6,380 bases of DNA. Source: an uncultured Eubacteriales bacterium. Its GTDB lineage: Bacteria > Bacillota > Clostridia > Oscillospirales > CAG-272. The DNA lies in assembly GCA_900554225.1 (NCBI GenBank), contig USGH01000160.1:1-6380 (forward strand). Direction: 5' to 3'. A program made the position numbers and the translations under genes. Positions 1 through 5,706 of this stretch are shown in pieces (position 1 is the first letter of the stretch; every line of letters starts with the position of its first letter). The notes below the pieces were generated by a model. That model did no database searches. It was not told the DNA's origin and was given only the letters and a program-made list of their open reading frames with translations.

Positions 1-25
1 GCACATGGTCAGATAAGGTGGTAAC

Positions 26-736
26 ATGAACAAGGATAAGAGACAGGCGCATCCGGAGACAGTGCGGACATTGGATACGACAGCTACGAAGCGTGACAGA
101 AAAAAGGATAAGAAAAAGGCATACATTCTGATCGCAGCTCTCTGTGTCGTTGGAATCGGCAGTGCGGTAGTCCTCCAGAATCCGCAGTGGTTTGAACGGA
201 AGCCGGAGGAGAAGAATACCTCCATGTATTCCGACCGGATCGTAAGCTACAGTTTTTATCCCACCGATTACGACCTCGATGTCACGGCAGATGAGACGTA
301 TATGGGGCTGAATCGTTATCTGTACTATACAAACGGTCCGGAAACCATCGCGATCACCAACGGAGATTATGCGCAGTACGGTGATGCCATCGCAATCTTC
401 GGACAGTATTTTGAAACGGTGATCGCTGGAGATACGGATACCTACAATACATACTTCACAGAGCACTACTACGAGACCAACGCGCCGCACGAACGCTTTG
501 CGCCACAGATGCTATACAATCTCAATGTCACAAAGCTCTGGGAGGAACTCGAGGACGATACCGTAACCCGTTATGCCTTTGACGTGACATATATGATCCA
601 TCGAAACGACGGTACCTTCCGCAACGATATTGACAGTGATTCTTCCAAAACGCTCTATTTTGAGTTGGTAGAGGAAAATGACGTGGTCAAAATCGACCGG
701 ATCACTTACTATGTCCGCCGCACGCAGGGATCATAA
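26..736 (+). CDS. Unrecognised membrane-anchored protein, possibly NTF2-like outside the membrane
   Basis: The 236-residue product is not one I recognise. Residues 1-31 are a strongly basic cytoplasmic tail (KRDRKKDKKK at 22-31). Residues 32-51 form one hydrophobic segment (AYILIAALCVVGIGSAVVL), so the protein is probably a type II signal-anchored protein with about 185 residues outside the cell. The outer part is acidic and tyrosine-rich. An amphipathic helix near 120-145 is followed by alternating strand-like segments up to the C-terminus, which resembles NTF2/SnoaL-like folds; this is inference from pattern only. The only cysteine is in the membrane segment, so there is no Cys-type sulfatase motif that the neighbouring maturase could modify. 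The start is supported by AAGGTGG at 15-21. The ATG overlaps a TGA in another frame (ATGA, 26-29), which would fit coupling to an upstream gene outside the window, but all three plus frames stop between 14 and 29, so the upstream partner cannot be read. An intrinsic terminator follows. Confidence 0.8.
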   Translation: MNKDKRQAHPETVRTLDTTATKRDRKKDKKKAYILIAALCVVGIGSAVVLQNPQWFERKPEEKNTSMYSDRIVSYSFYPTDYDLDVTADETYMGLNRYLYYTNGPETIAITNGDYAQYGDAIAIFGQYFETVIAGDTDTYNTYFTEHYYETNAPHERFAPQMLYNLNVTKLWEELEDDTVTRYAFDVTYMIHRNDGTFRNDIDSDSSKTLYFELVEENDVVKIDRITYYVRRTQGS

Positions 737-743
737 ACAGGCT

Positions 744-777
744 TGCCGATGGCTCTTTGCAACCGTCGGTATTTTTT
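744..777 (+). terminator. Intrinsic terminator after the membrane protein gene
   Basis: TGCCGATGG (744-752) pairs with CCGTCGGTA (763-771) through nine pairs, two of them G-U, around a 10-base loop. Six T residues follow at 772-777. It lies just after the stop of the membrane protein gene. The T run ends only three bases before the ribosome binding site GGAAGGAG (781-788) of the next gene, so it may act as a partial terminator or attenuator for that gene. I found no convincing antiterminator pairing. Confidence 0.7.
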
Positions 778-795
778 ATCGGAAGGAGAAAGATC

Positions 796-1896
796 ATGCG
801 TACACGGATGCTGCACCTGCTCATCAAACCTGCATCGTCTCTGTGTAATCTGCGCTGTCGGTACTGTTTTTACTGTGATGTCGCAGAAAACCGAAACACG
901 CTGTCCTATGGCATCATGGAGCCGCAAACGGTCGATGCACTGCTCAGACAGTCATTTGCGTATGCGACAGGACCGGTAACGTTCAGTTTTCAGGGCGGTG
1001 AGCCTACCATGGCGGGACTGCGTTATTTTGCGGATTTCTGCGACAAAATACCTCTTTACAACACGAGATCCCTTCCGGTCCAGCTTGCTCTACAGACCAA
1101 CGGGTATATTCTGGACGACGACTGGTGTACCTTTCTCGCAGAGCATCGTTTTCTGGTCGGCGTGTCTCTCGACGGGACTGCCCGCCTCCACGATGCCAAT
1201 CGTGTAAACGCCGCCGGAGAGGGTACGTTTTCCGTAGTCCGCGATGCAATCCGCCGCCTGAAATCCCATGGGGTAGACACAAACATTGTCTGTGTTGTCA
1301 CGGACACCCTCGCACGACACGGCGCGGAGGTGTACCGTTATTTTCGCAGTCAACAGTTCCCTTTTTTACAATTTATCCCGCAGATCCCGGATTTCGATAC
1401 CGAGGGAAAGGACACCCTGACGGCGGCACATTACGGGCAGTTTCTGAACACTACGTTCCAATACTATTACGAGGATTTCCGGCGCGGACAATATCGCAGT
1501 GTGCGGCTGTTTGACAATTTCGTGCGATTGGCTGCCGGAAAAGCACCGGAATGCTGCGGGATGGACGGACAATGCCATGCAAATCTCGTGGTGGAAGCGG
1601 ACGGGAGCGTATATCCGTGTGACTTCTATGTACTGGACAAATGGCGTATGGGAAATCTCTGCACGGATCCCATAGAAACGCTTCTACAAAGCGATACGGC
1701 ACGCGCGTTTCTGTTGTCCGGCGGTACGATCCCGGAAAAATGCCGTACCTGTCCCTATGTGGCACTCTGCCGCGGTGGCTGCCGACGGCACAGAGAACCG
1801 CATTTTGCCACAAATCGATACTGTGAGGCATACCGGACATTTTTCGCACAAAACGGAACAAAAATCCACGAGATGGCACGCCTGTGTTTTGGATAG
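796..1896 (+). CDS. Radical SAM/SPASM protein of the anaerobic sulfatase-maturating enzyme (anSME) type
   Basis: This 366-residue enzyme is predicted to oxidise a Cys or Ser in a target protein to formylglycine, using S-adenosylmethionine and three 4Fe-4S clusters, in the cytoplasm. The radical SAM motif CxxxCxxC is at C17, C21 and C24, and the GGEP motif is at 67-70. The C-terminal SPASM domain has C254, C260, C275, C316, C319, C325, C329 and C343, which fits the eight auxiliary-cluster ligands. D276 directly after C275 (YPCDFY) corresponds to the catalytic aspartate described for the Clostridium perfringens enzyme, and the length matches the family at about 370. ATG 796 is chosen because GGAAGGAG lies at 781-788; an in-frame upstream ATG at 757 falls in the terminator loop and has no ribosome binding site. 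No sulfatase is present in the window, so the substrate is unknown. A peptide-modifying role cannot be excluded, but the cysteine spacing favours anSME. Confidence 0.88.
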   Translation: MRTRMLHLLIKPASSLCNLRCRYCFYCDVAENRNTLSYGIMEPQTVDALLRQSFAYATGPVTFSFQGGEPTMAGLRYFADFCDKIPLYNTRSLPVQLALQTNGYILDDDWCTFLAEHRFLVGVSLDGTARLHDANRVNAAGEGTFSVVRDAIRRLKSHGVDTNIVCVVTDTLARHGAEVYRYFRSQQFPFLQFIPQIPDFDTEGKDTLTAAHYGQFLNTTFQYYYEDFRRGQYRSVRLFDNFVRLAAGKAPECCGMDGQCHANLVVEADGSVYPCDFYVLDKWRMGNLCTDPIETLLQSDTARAFLLSGGTIPEKCRTCPYVALCRGGCRRHREPHFATNRYCEAYRTFFAQNGTKIHEMARLCFG

Positions 1897-1915
1897 TTTT
1901 GCGGCACCAAGCCCC

Positions 1916-1944
1916 TTGACTTTATTCGACAATTGTGGTATCAT
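1916..1944 (+). promoter_or_regulatory. Sigma-A promoter for the Gfo/Idh/MocA gene
   Basis: The -35 box TTGACT (1916-1921) and the -10 box TATCAT (1939-1944) are separated by 17 bases, and TGG directly before the -10 box makes it an extended -10. Transcription should start near 1951, giving a leader of about 70 bases. The spacer contains the short palindrome ACAATTGT (1929-1936), which may be chance. There is no terminator between the radical SAM stop and this promoter, so some read-through is also expected. Confidence 0.8.
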
Positions 1945-1972
1945 TTTTGTGTTCTTCATCCCATTGTTACAG

Positions 1973-2010
1973 AGAAAGGACGCGCTGCCAGTTTCTTTTC
2001 CGGCAACGCG
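1973..2010 (+). promoter_or_regulatory. Leader with strong Shine-Dalgarno sequence followed by a hairpin
   Basis: AGAAAGGA (1973-1980) is a strong match to the 16S rRNA anti-SD region but lies 41 bases before the ATG at 2022, and no ATG, GTG or TTG is at a usable distance after it. It is followed at once by a stem of CGCGCTGCC (1981-1989) with GGCAACGCG (2002-2010), eight pairs plus one C/A mismatch, and a 12-base loop. If the hairpin folds, the SD is brought to an effective 11 bases from the start codon. The sequence directly before the ATG offers only a weak GAGAG. The bridging role is inference. Confidence 0.5.
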
Positions 2011-2021
2011 AGAGATAGAAA

Positions 2022-3095
2022 ATGGAAAAAATCAGAGTTGGCATCATTGGTACAGGCGGTATCAGCTACTCGCATATGGACGGCTATAAGAACATGGCGG
2101 ATCGCGTGGAAGTCGTGGCGGTATGCGATATTGACGAGGCGAAGGTACAGACCTATGCAGCGAAATTCAGCGTACCGAGATGGTACACAGACTGCCATGA
2201 GATGATGGAAAAGGAATCCCTCGACTGTGTCAGCGTCTGCACATGGAATGCCGCACACAAGGAATGCACAATCACGGCTTTGCGCGGCGGTGCGAATGTC
2301 ATTTGTGAAAAGCCCATGGCAATGAATGCGGCAGAAGCAGAGGAAATGCGCGCAGTGGCAAAGGAATGCGGCAAGCTGCTACAGGTCGGATTCGTGCGTC
2401 GTTTTGGTTCGGACGCGGATGCCATTCGGAAATGGAATGCAGACGGTATAACAGGCGATATTTATTTTGCGAAAGCCTCCTACCTGCGTAAGGATGGCTG
2501 TCCCGGCGGCTGGTTTGGCGATAAAGCGTATTCCGGCGGAGGTCCGCTCATCGACCTGGGCGTACACGTGATCGACCTGACCCGTTATCTCGCCGGCAAT
2601 CCGCGACCGGTTTCCGCATATGGCGTGACGTACCAGAAACTCGGCTGCAACCGTGCGACCGGCTGTACCCCGGCATGGCTGCTGTCCTCCTCCAAGGCGG
2701 GATATGACTACACGGTAGAGGATTTTGCAAACGCCATCGTGCGCTTTGAAAATGGATTTGCTCTACAGGTGGAGGCAAGCTTCAATCTGAATATCGACCG
2801 CGACACCGGCAGCATTGAGTTGTTCGGAACCAAAGCGGGGATCAAGGCAATCGACGACAAGGTAGAGCTGTACACCGATCTGTCCGGAATGTTCGTCAAG
2901 GTACAGCCGTATTCCGAACTGGGCTGCGATACAAATGCTTTCCGTGTAGAGATCGCCGGATTCGTGGATGCTGCGATGGGAAATGCTCCCTGTCGTGCGA
3001 CCGCAGAGGATGGCGTATGGCTGATGAAGATTCTCGATGCCATTTACGCCTCGGCGAAAACCGGAAAAAGCGTGGACATCACACCGATTGCATAA
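2022..3095 (+). CDS. Gfo/Idh/MocA family NAD(P)-dependent oxidoreductase
   Basis: The 357-residue cytoplasmic enzyme is predicted to oxidise or reduce a sugar, polyol or inositol-type substrate with NAD(P). The N-terminal Rossmann fold has the dinucleotide-binding loop GTGGIS at 10-15. The EKP motif is at 96-98, with K97 the expected catalytic lysine. The signature of the second domain, GGGPLIDLGVHVIDL, spans 172-186 and includes D178 and H182. Length is typical of the family. ATG 2022 is fixed by an in-frame TAG directly upstream (2016-2018) and by the Rossmann strand starting at residue 4. The gene has its own promoter and terminator and appears monocistronic. Substrate specificity cannot be read from the sequence: inositol dehydrogenase-like and aldose dehydrogenase-like activities are both possible, and no transport or sugar-kinase gene nearby helps to decide. 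Confidence 0.92.
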   Translation: MEKIRVGIIGTGGISYSHMDGYKNMADRVEVVAVCDIDEAKVQTYAAKFSVPRWYTDCHEMMEKESLDCVSVCTWNAAHKECTITALRGGANVICEKPMAMNAAEAEEMRAVAKECGKLLQVGFVRRFGSDADAIRKWNADGITGDIYFAKASYLRKDGCPGGWFGDKAYSGGGPLIDLGVHVIDLTRYLAGNPRPVSAYGVTYQKLGCNRATGCTPAWLLSSSKAGYDYTVEDFANAIVRFENGFALQVEASFNLNIDRDTGSIELFGTKAGIKAIDDKVELYTDLSGMFVKVQPYSELGCDTNAFRVEIAGFVDAAMGNAPCRATAEDGVWLMKILDAIYASAKTGKSVDITPIA

Positions 3096-3105
3096 AAAGG
3101 AAACG

Positions 3106-3138
3106 AGCGAACGGCATGGAAAGTGTCGTTCGCTTTTT
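3106..3138 (+). terminator. Intrinsic terminator after the Gfo/Idh/MocA gene
   Basis: AGCGAACGGCA (3106-3116) pairs with TGTCGTTCGCT (3124-3134) over eleven pairs, one of them G-U, around a seven-base loop. The run of T at 3134-3138 follows. It starts 10 bases after the stop codon. Confidence 0.9.
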
Positions 3139-3177
3139 GTATGTACGATGTAAAAGAATTATAAAATTTCACAAACA

Positions 3178-3191
3178 GCTATTGCAATAGC
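3178..3191. promoter_or_regulatory. Perfect 14-bp palindrome over the -35 box, candidate operator
   Basis: GCTATTGCAATAGC is a perfect inverted repeat, and its centre TTGCAA is the -35 box of the next promoter. A dimeric regulator bound here would block RNA polymerase. A second inverted repeat lies 31 bases downstream, centre to centre. The regulator is not in the window and the assignment is inference. Confidence 0.45.
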
Positions 3192-3210
3192 GGCAGAAAT
3201 ATGGTATACT
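3182..3210 (+). promoter_or_regulatory. Sigma-A promoter for the cytidylate-kinase-like gene
   Basis: The -35 box TTGCAA (3182-3187) is followed after 17 bases by the -10 box TATACT (3205-3210), with TGG before it as an extended -10. The start of transcription should be near 3217, giving a leader of about 63 bases. The weak -35 box lies within a palindrome, which fits a regulated promoter. Confidence 0.75.
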
Positions 3211-3222
3211 CTATACATAGAG
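3209..3222. repeat. Inverted repeat at the transcription start of the cytidylate-kinase-like gene
   Basis: CTCTAT (3209-3214) and ATAGAG (3217-3222) are perfect inverted arms around AC. The repeat overlaps the end of the -10 box and the predicted start site. It could be a second operator, or a weak hairpin at the 5' end of the RNA. Its sequence is unrelated to the palindrome at 3178-3191. Confidence 0.35.
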
Positions 3223-3247
3223 AAAGGATACACGCAAAAACGTATCC
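3221..3247 (+). promoter_or_regulatory. SD-like sequence and small hairpin in the leader of the cytidylate-kinase-like gene
   Basis: AGAAAGGA (3221-3228) occurs near the 5' end of the predicted transcript, 52 bases before the ATG. GGATAC (3226-3231) can pair with GTATCC (3242-3247), which would cover part of this SD-like sequence. No start codon sits at a useful distance after it. The gene has a separate good ribosome binding site at 3266-3273, so the role of this upstream copy is unknown and may be nil. Confidence 0.3.
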
Positions 3248-3279
3248 GGAATACCACAGTACGACAGAGGAGGCTATTT

Positions 3280-3906
3280 ATGGAAAAGTACATCATTACC
3301 ATTGCCAGACAGTATGGCAGCGGCGGGCGTGAGATCGGGAAAAAGCTGTCGGAGGTGACCGGATTCCGGTTTTACGATAAGGATCTCATCACCATGGCGG
3401 CACAGAAAAGCGGTCTGAGTCAGGCTGTGCTGGACACAGCGGATGAAAAAGCAGCGAACAGTCTGCTCTATACGCTGGCCCTCGGCTCGTCCGTATACCA
3501 TCACGGTGTGGATAGTCTGCATGTTCCGCTGAACGACAAGCTGTTTACGGTGCAGTCTGAGATCATCAAGGAGCTTGCCGAGAGGAACGAAAGCGCGATT
3601 ATCGTCGGACGCTGTGCCGATTATGTGCTCTCATCCTATCCGCACCTCATCCGGGTGTTCATCCGCGCCGAATTTGACACACGTGTGCAGACGGTGATGC
3701 AGCGACACGATCTGACCGAAAATCAGGCGCGCGACCTCATCATCAAGACGGACAAGCGGCGTGCCAATTATTACAACTACTACACCGGCGGGAAATGGGC
3801 GAAGATCGAGAATTACGACCTCGTACTCTCCACCGATAAGACCGGCATGGATGGTGCTGTCAAAATGATCGAGAGCTTCGTGGAGGTCATGGGCAGCAAG
3901 GCATAA
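3280..3906 (+). CDS. Cytidylate kinase-like family protein
   Basis: The 208-residue cytoplasmic protein belongs to the P-loop nucleotide kinases related to cytidylate kinase, which transfer phosphate from ATP to CMP or dCMP. This short family (Cytidylate_kin2-like) has not, to my knowledge, been well characterised enzymatically. The glycine-rich loop RQYGSGGREIG (10-20) replaces the classical GxxGxGKS loop, as is usual in this family. YDKDLI follows at about 32-37, VGRCADY at 109-115, and a basic lid-like stretch (DKRRANYYNYYTG) lies in the C-terminal third. The start at ATG 3280 is supported by AGAGGAGG at 3266-3273 with six bases of spacing. It is a single-gene unit with its own promoter, two nearby palindromes and a terminator. 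It is unlikely to be the canonical Cmk, which is longer in its lid region and carries a normal P-loop. Confidence 0.88.
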   Translation: MEKYIITIARQYGSGGREIGKKLSEVTGFRFYDKDLITMAAQKSGLSQAVLDTADEKAANSLLYTLALGSSVYHHGVDSLHVPLNDKLFTVQSEIIKELAERNESAIIVGRCADYVLSSYPHLIRVFIRAEFDTRVQTVMQRHDLTENQARDLIIKTDKRRANYYNYYTGGKWAKIENYDLVLSTDKTGMDGAVKMIESFVEVMGSKA

Positions 3907-3917
3907 AGGAGGAAAAA

Positions 3918-3956
3918 ACGGGGGAAATCCGCAAATGGATCGTCCCCCGTTCTTTT
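3918..3956. terminator. Bidirectional terminator between convergent genes
   Basis: ACGGGGGA (3918-3925) pairs with TCCCCCGT (3943-3950), and an inner ATCC/GGAT pairing (3927-3930 with 3937-3940) can extend it. On the plus strand TTCTTTT follows; on the minus strand the six A residues at 3913-3918 give a T run. It therefore serves the plus-strand kinase-like gene and the minus-strand rpiB, whose stop codon is at 4008-4010. The remaining bases up to 4007 are rpiB 3' untranslated sequence with nothing else visible. Confidence 0.85.
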
Positions 3957-4007
3957 GTGCCAATTCCTGTTAAAATGCTTCTGCACAAGGTAGTATTTCC
4001 AGAAAGC

Positions 4008-4454
4008 TTACCGGTTTTCAAGCTCCGTGATCATTGCGATGCGACGGGCATGTTTTCCACCCTCAAACTCGTTTTCAAGAAACGCGTGTACCAATTCCAT
4101 TGCCAATCCCTCGCCAATTACGCGTGCCCCCATACAGAGAATATTGGCATCGTTATGGATGCGGGTATACTTGGCACTGAAAATATCGGAACAGCAGGCA
4201 GCGCGTATGCCTTTGATCTTGTTGGCAGCCATGCTCATACCGATTCCGGTTCCGCAGCACAGGATTCCGAGCGGTGCCTGCCCTGCCACGATGGCATCAG
4301 CAACCTTTGCGGCATAGATCGGATAATCACAGCTTGCCGGAGAATCTGTACCGACATCGATCACGGTATAGCCTTCCGTGGTGAGATTGTCACGGATCGC
4401 GTTTTTCAGCGGATACCCGGCATGGTCGCTGCCGATTACAACAATTTTTTCCAT
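4008..4454 (-). CDS. rpiB: Ribose-5-phosphate isomerase B
   Basis: The 148-residue enzyme interconverts ribose 5-phosphate and ribulose 5-phosphate in the non-oxidative pentose phosphate pathway. It carries the RpiB/LacAB signatures: GSDHAG at 8-13 with D10 and H11, CCGTGIGMS at 66-74 with the catalytic thiol expected at C67, and IHNDAN with H100, all shifted by one from the E. coli enzyme. Length is that of the family (E. coli 149). ATG 4454 is chosen because AAAGGA lies 9 bases before it on the minus strand (4464-4469); the reading frame stays open further upstream but that part overlaps tsaB and has no homologous character. The gene follows tsaB by 19 bases and should be translated from the same message. 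In some relatives similar sequences act on allose 6-phosphate or galactose 6-phosphate; the single-subunit form and housekeeping context favour ribose 5-phosphate. Confidence 0.95.
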   Translation of the reverse strand: MEKIVVIGSDHAGYPLKNAIRDNLTTEGYTVIDVGTDSPASCDYPIYAAKVADAIVAGQAPLGILCCGTGIGMSMAANKIKGIRAACCSDIFSAKYTRIHNDANILCMGARVIGEGLAMELVHAFLENEFEGGKHARRIAMITELENR

Positions 4455-4473
4455 ACTTGACTGTCCTTTCATA

Positions 4474-5211
4474 TTATGAGTTGTCTTGTTTCTGTTCTCC
4501 CAAAGCGGCGATCCGTTCTTCTCTTTCCCGTTCTGCCTGTGATTTACGCAGATAGACCGGCACAAGCGCGTCTCCTGTATATACGGACGGATCGGCACTA
4601 TTGCGGTATTGCTCCCACCCCGCCATAGCGACTCCGTAGGCATGCGGAATCCGATAGAGTGCAGGTGTGCTATATAGATTCTGTGGTCGATTGGCATCCG
4701 CGCGGTGTACCATGGCATAGCCATCTCCCGACGCATATACTGGATCTTCCAGGTGCGCGATTTTTGCCCACAGCTCTTCAACGGACAGCTGCATATCCTC
4801 GGTCATTCGTTCCGGCAGTGCATCCGGTACCGCGCGGAAAAACGCCGTATACACATGATCCCGCCGCGCATTGATCACCGGACAAAGGATCCCGTTCATC
4901 CCGGTCATTCCATAGGCGATCGCGGCAAGAGACGATACGCCGACACAGGGGATCCCTGCCGAGAACGCCAATCCCTTGATGGTGGATACACCGATTCGGA
5001 TACCGGTAAATGAGCCTGGACCTGCCGCTGCCGCCAATAGATCACAATCTGCAATGGTCAGGTGTAGATATACAAGAACCGACTAAAAAATAAAAAAAAT
5101 GGTGGTACTGTGCGCGTTTGTCTGGATCGTGTACGCGCCACGGCATACGGTATCCTCCGCGAGACAGATCGTGGCAGTCGGTGCTGAGGTGTCAATCGCA
5201 AGAATCCGCAT
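4474..5211 (-). pseudogene. tsaB: TsaB (t6A biosynthesis) gene with an in-frame amber stop at codon 43
   Basis: TsaB is the TsaD paralogue of the ASKHA fold that acts with TsaD and TsaE in making threonylcarbamoyladenosine at position 37 of ANN-decoding tRNAs. The true start is ATG 5211, with AAAGGAGG at 5221-5228 on the minus strand and a nine-base spacing; it overlaps tsaE by 20 bases. The N-terminus MRILAIDTSAPTATICLAED is typical of the family. GPGSFTGIRIG lies at 64-74 and the C-terminal YLRKSQAERE motif is present. Codons 38-50 (5062-5100) are a very AT-rich patch with no family resemblance and contain TAG at 5083-5085 (codon 43). Both sides stay in the same frame, and the distance from the conserved HS (34-35) to GPGS equals that in E. 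coli and B. subtilis TsaB (30 residues), so nothing was inserted or deleted. Read literally, the gene is broken; a consensus error is at least as likely because the function is normally essential. A TTG at 5037 could only start a fragment lacking the first strands and has no ribosome binding site. Confidence 0.85.
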
Positions 5212-5656
5212 GAGCTATCGCCTCCTTTATGGTGATCTTCCGTGTTCCCGTCTCCGGTGTTTCCGCAGCAGATGTGTCTAACTTCTCAATCTTCACACAA
5301 ATGGCGTTTTCCGGCAGTGCGGTACCGATATGCTCGCACCATTCCGCAATACAGATACCGCTCTGCACGTATTCCGAAAAGCCGATGCTATCAAGATCGT
5401 TCTCGGACGCAATCCGGTAGAGATCAAAATGAAACACCGGGATGCTCCCACGGCGATATTCGTTGACGATGGTGTATGTCGGACTCTTTACCCGGCTTCC
5501 CGGAGAAAGTACGCGGACAAATCCCCTGACAAACGCCGTCTTTCCCGCACCGAGATCGCCATACAGCGCGACAAATGTCGGTTTCCCGGAGAGATTCTCG
5601 GCAAGTGCGGCACCACATCTCTCTGTTTCTGTAACCGAATGGGTGATATGTTCCAT
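5192..5656 (-). CDS. tsaE: TsaE, ATPase of the t6A tRNA modification complex
   Basis: TsaE is a small P-loop ATPase that binds the TsaB-TsaD dimer and is needed for turnover in threonylcarbamoyl transfer to tRNA A37. The 154-residue product has Walker A GDLGAGKT at 33-40, the family motif SPTY at 58-61, FHFDLYR at 75-81 and IAEWCEHI at 103-110 with the conserved E105-W106. Length matches the family. ATG 5656 is chosen because AGAAAGG precedes it by seven bases on the minus strand; an in-frame ATG at 5683 lacks a ribosome binding site and would add nine residues without family character. The 3' end overlaps the start of tsaB by 20 bases and carries the tsaB ribosome binding site (5221-5228), so the two are probably translationally coupled. 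No promoter or terminator is visible in the 50 bases between fhs and tsaE, so read-through from fhs is possible. Confidence 0.94.
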   Translation of the reverse strand: MEHITHSVTETERCGAALAENLSGKPTFVALYGDLGAGKTAFVRGFVRVLSPGSRVKSPTYTIVNEYRRGSIPVFHFDLYRIASENDLDSIGFSEYVQSGICIAEWCEHIGTALPENAICVKIEKLDTSAAETPETGTRKITIKEAIAHADSCD

Positions 5657-5706
5657 GAAAACGCCTTTCTCTTTCGTATGCATTTGACCGTTGGGAAGTG
5701 TACGGC

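Noticed and set aside
1..29. End of an upstream plus-strand gene overlapping the first ATG.
   Set aside because: All three plus frames contain a stop between 14 and 29, and too little sequence is present to tell which frame, if any, was coding.
1451..1879. Long open frame on the minus strand inside the radical SAM gene.
   Set aside because: It is a shadow of a gene with a complete set of conserved motifs on the plus strand; its composition is Arg/Pro-rich as expected for antisense translation.
1929..1936. Palindrome ACAATTGT in the spacer of the Gfo/Idh promoter.
   Set aside because: Eight bases without extension is within chance for AT-rich promoter sequence.
3159..3174. Rex-like site (TTATAAAATTTCACAA) upstream of the kinase-like promoter.
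   Set aside because: The right half matches TTTCACAA, but the left half has mismatches and the spacing is two bases short of the usual 18-bp site.
3957..4460. Long open frame on the plus strand opposite rpiB.
   Set aside because: It is the complement of the well-supported rpiB gene, has no ribosome binding site and no recognisable domain.
4455..4781. N-terminal extension of rpiB reading in from upstream.
   Set aside because: It is antisense-free but lies in a different frame of tsaB, lacks family resemblance, and the normal RpiB start with its own ribosome binding site is at 4454.
5062..5100. Resemblance of the tsaB patch to sequencing-adapter read-through: on the plus strand it starts GTGTAGAT and ends in long A runs.
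   Set aside because: Only eight bases match the reverse complement of a common Illumina adapter end and the following bases do not. The length is conserved, which adapter contamination would not explain. Kept only as one form of the artefact explanation.
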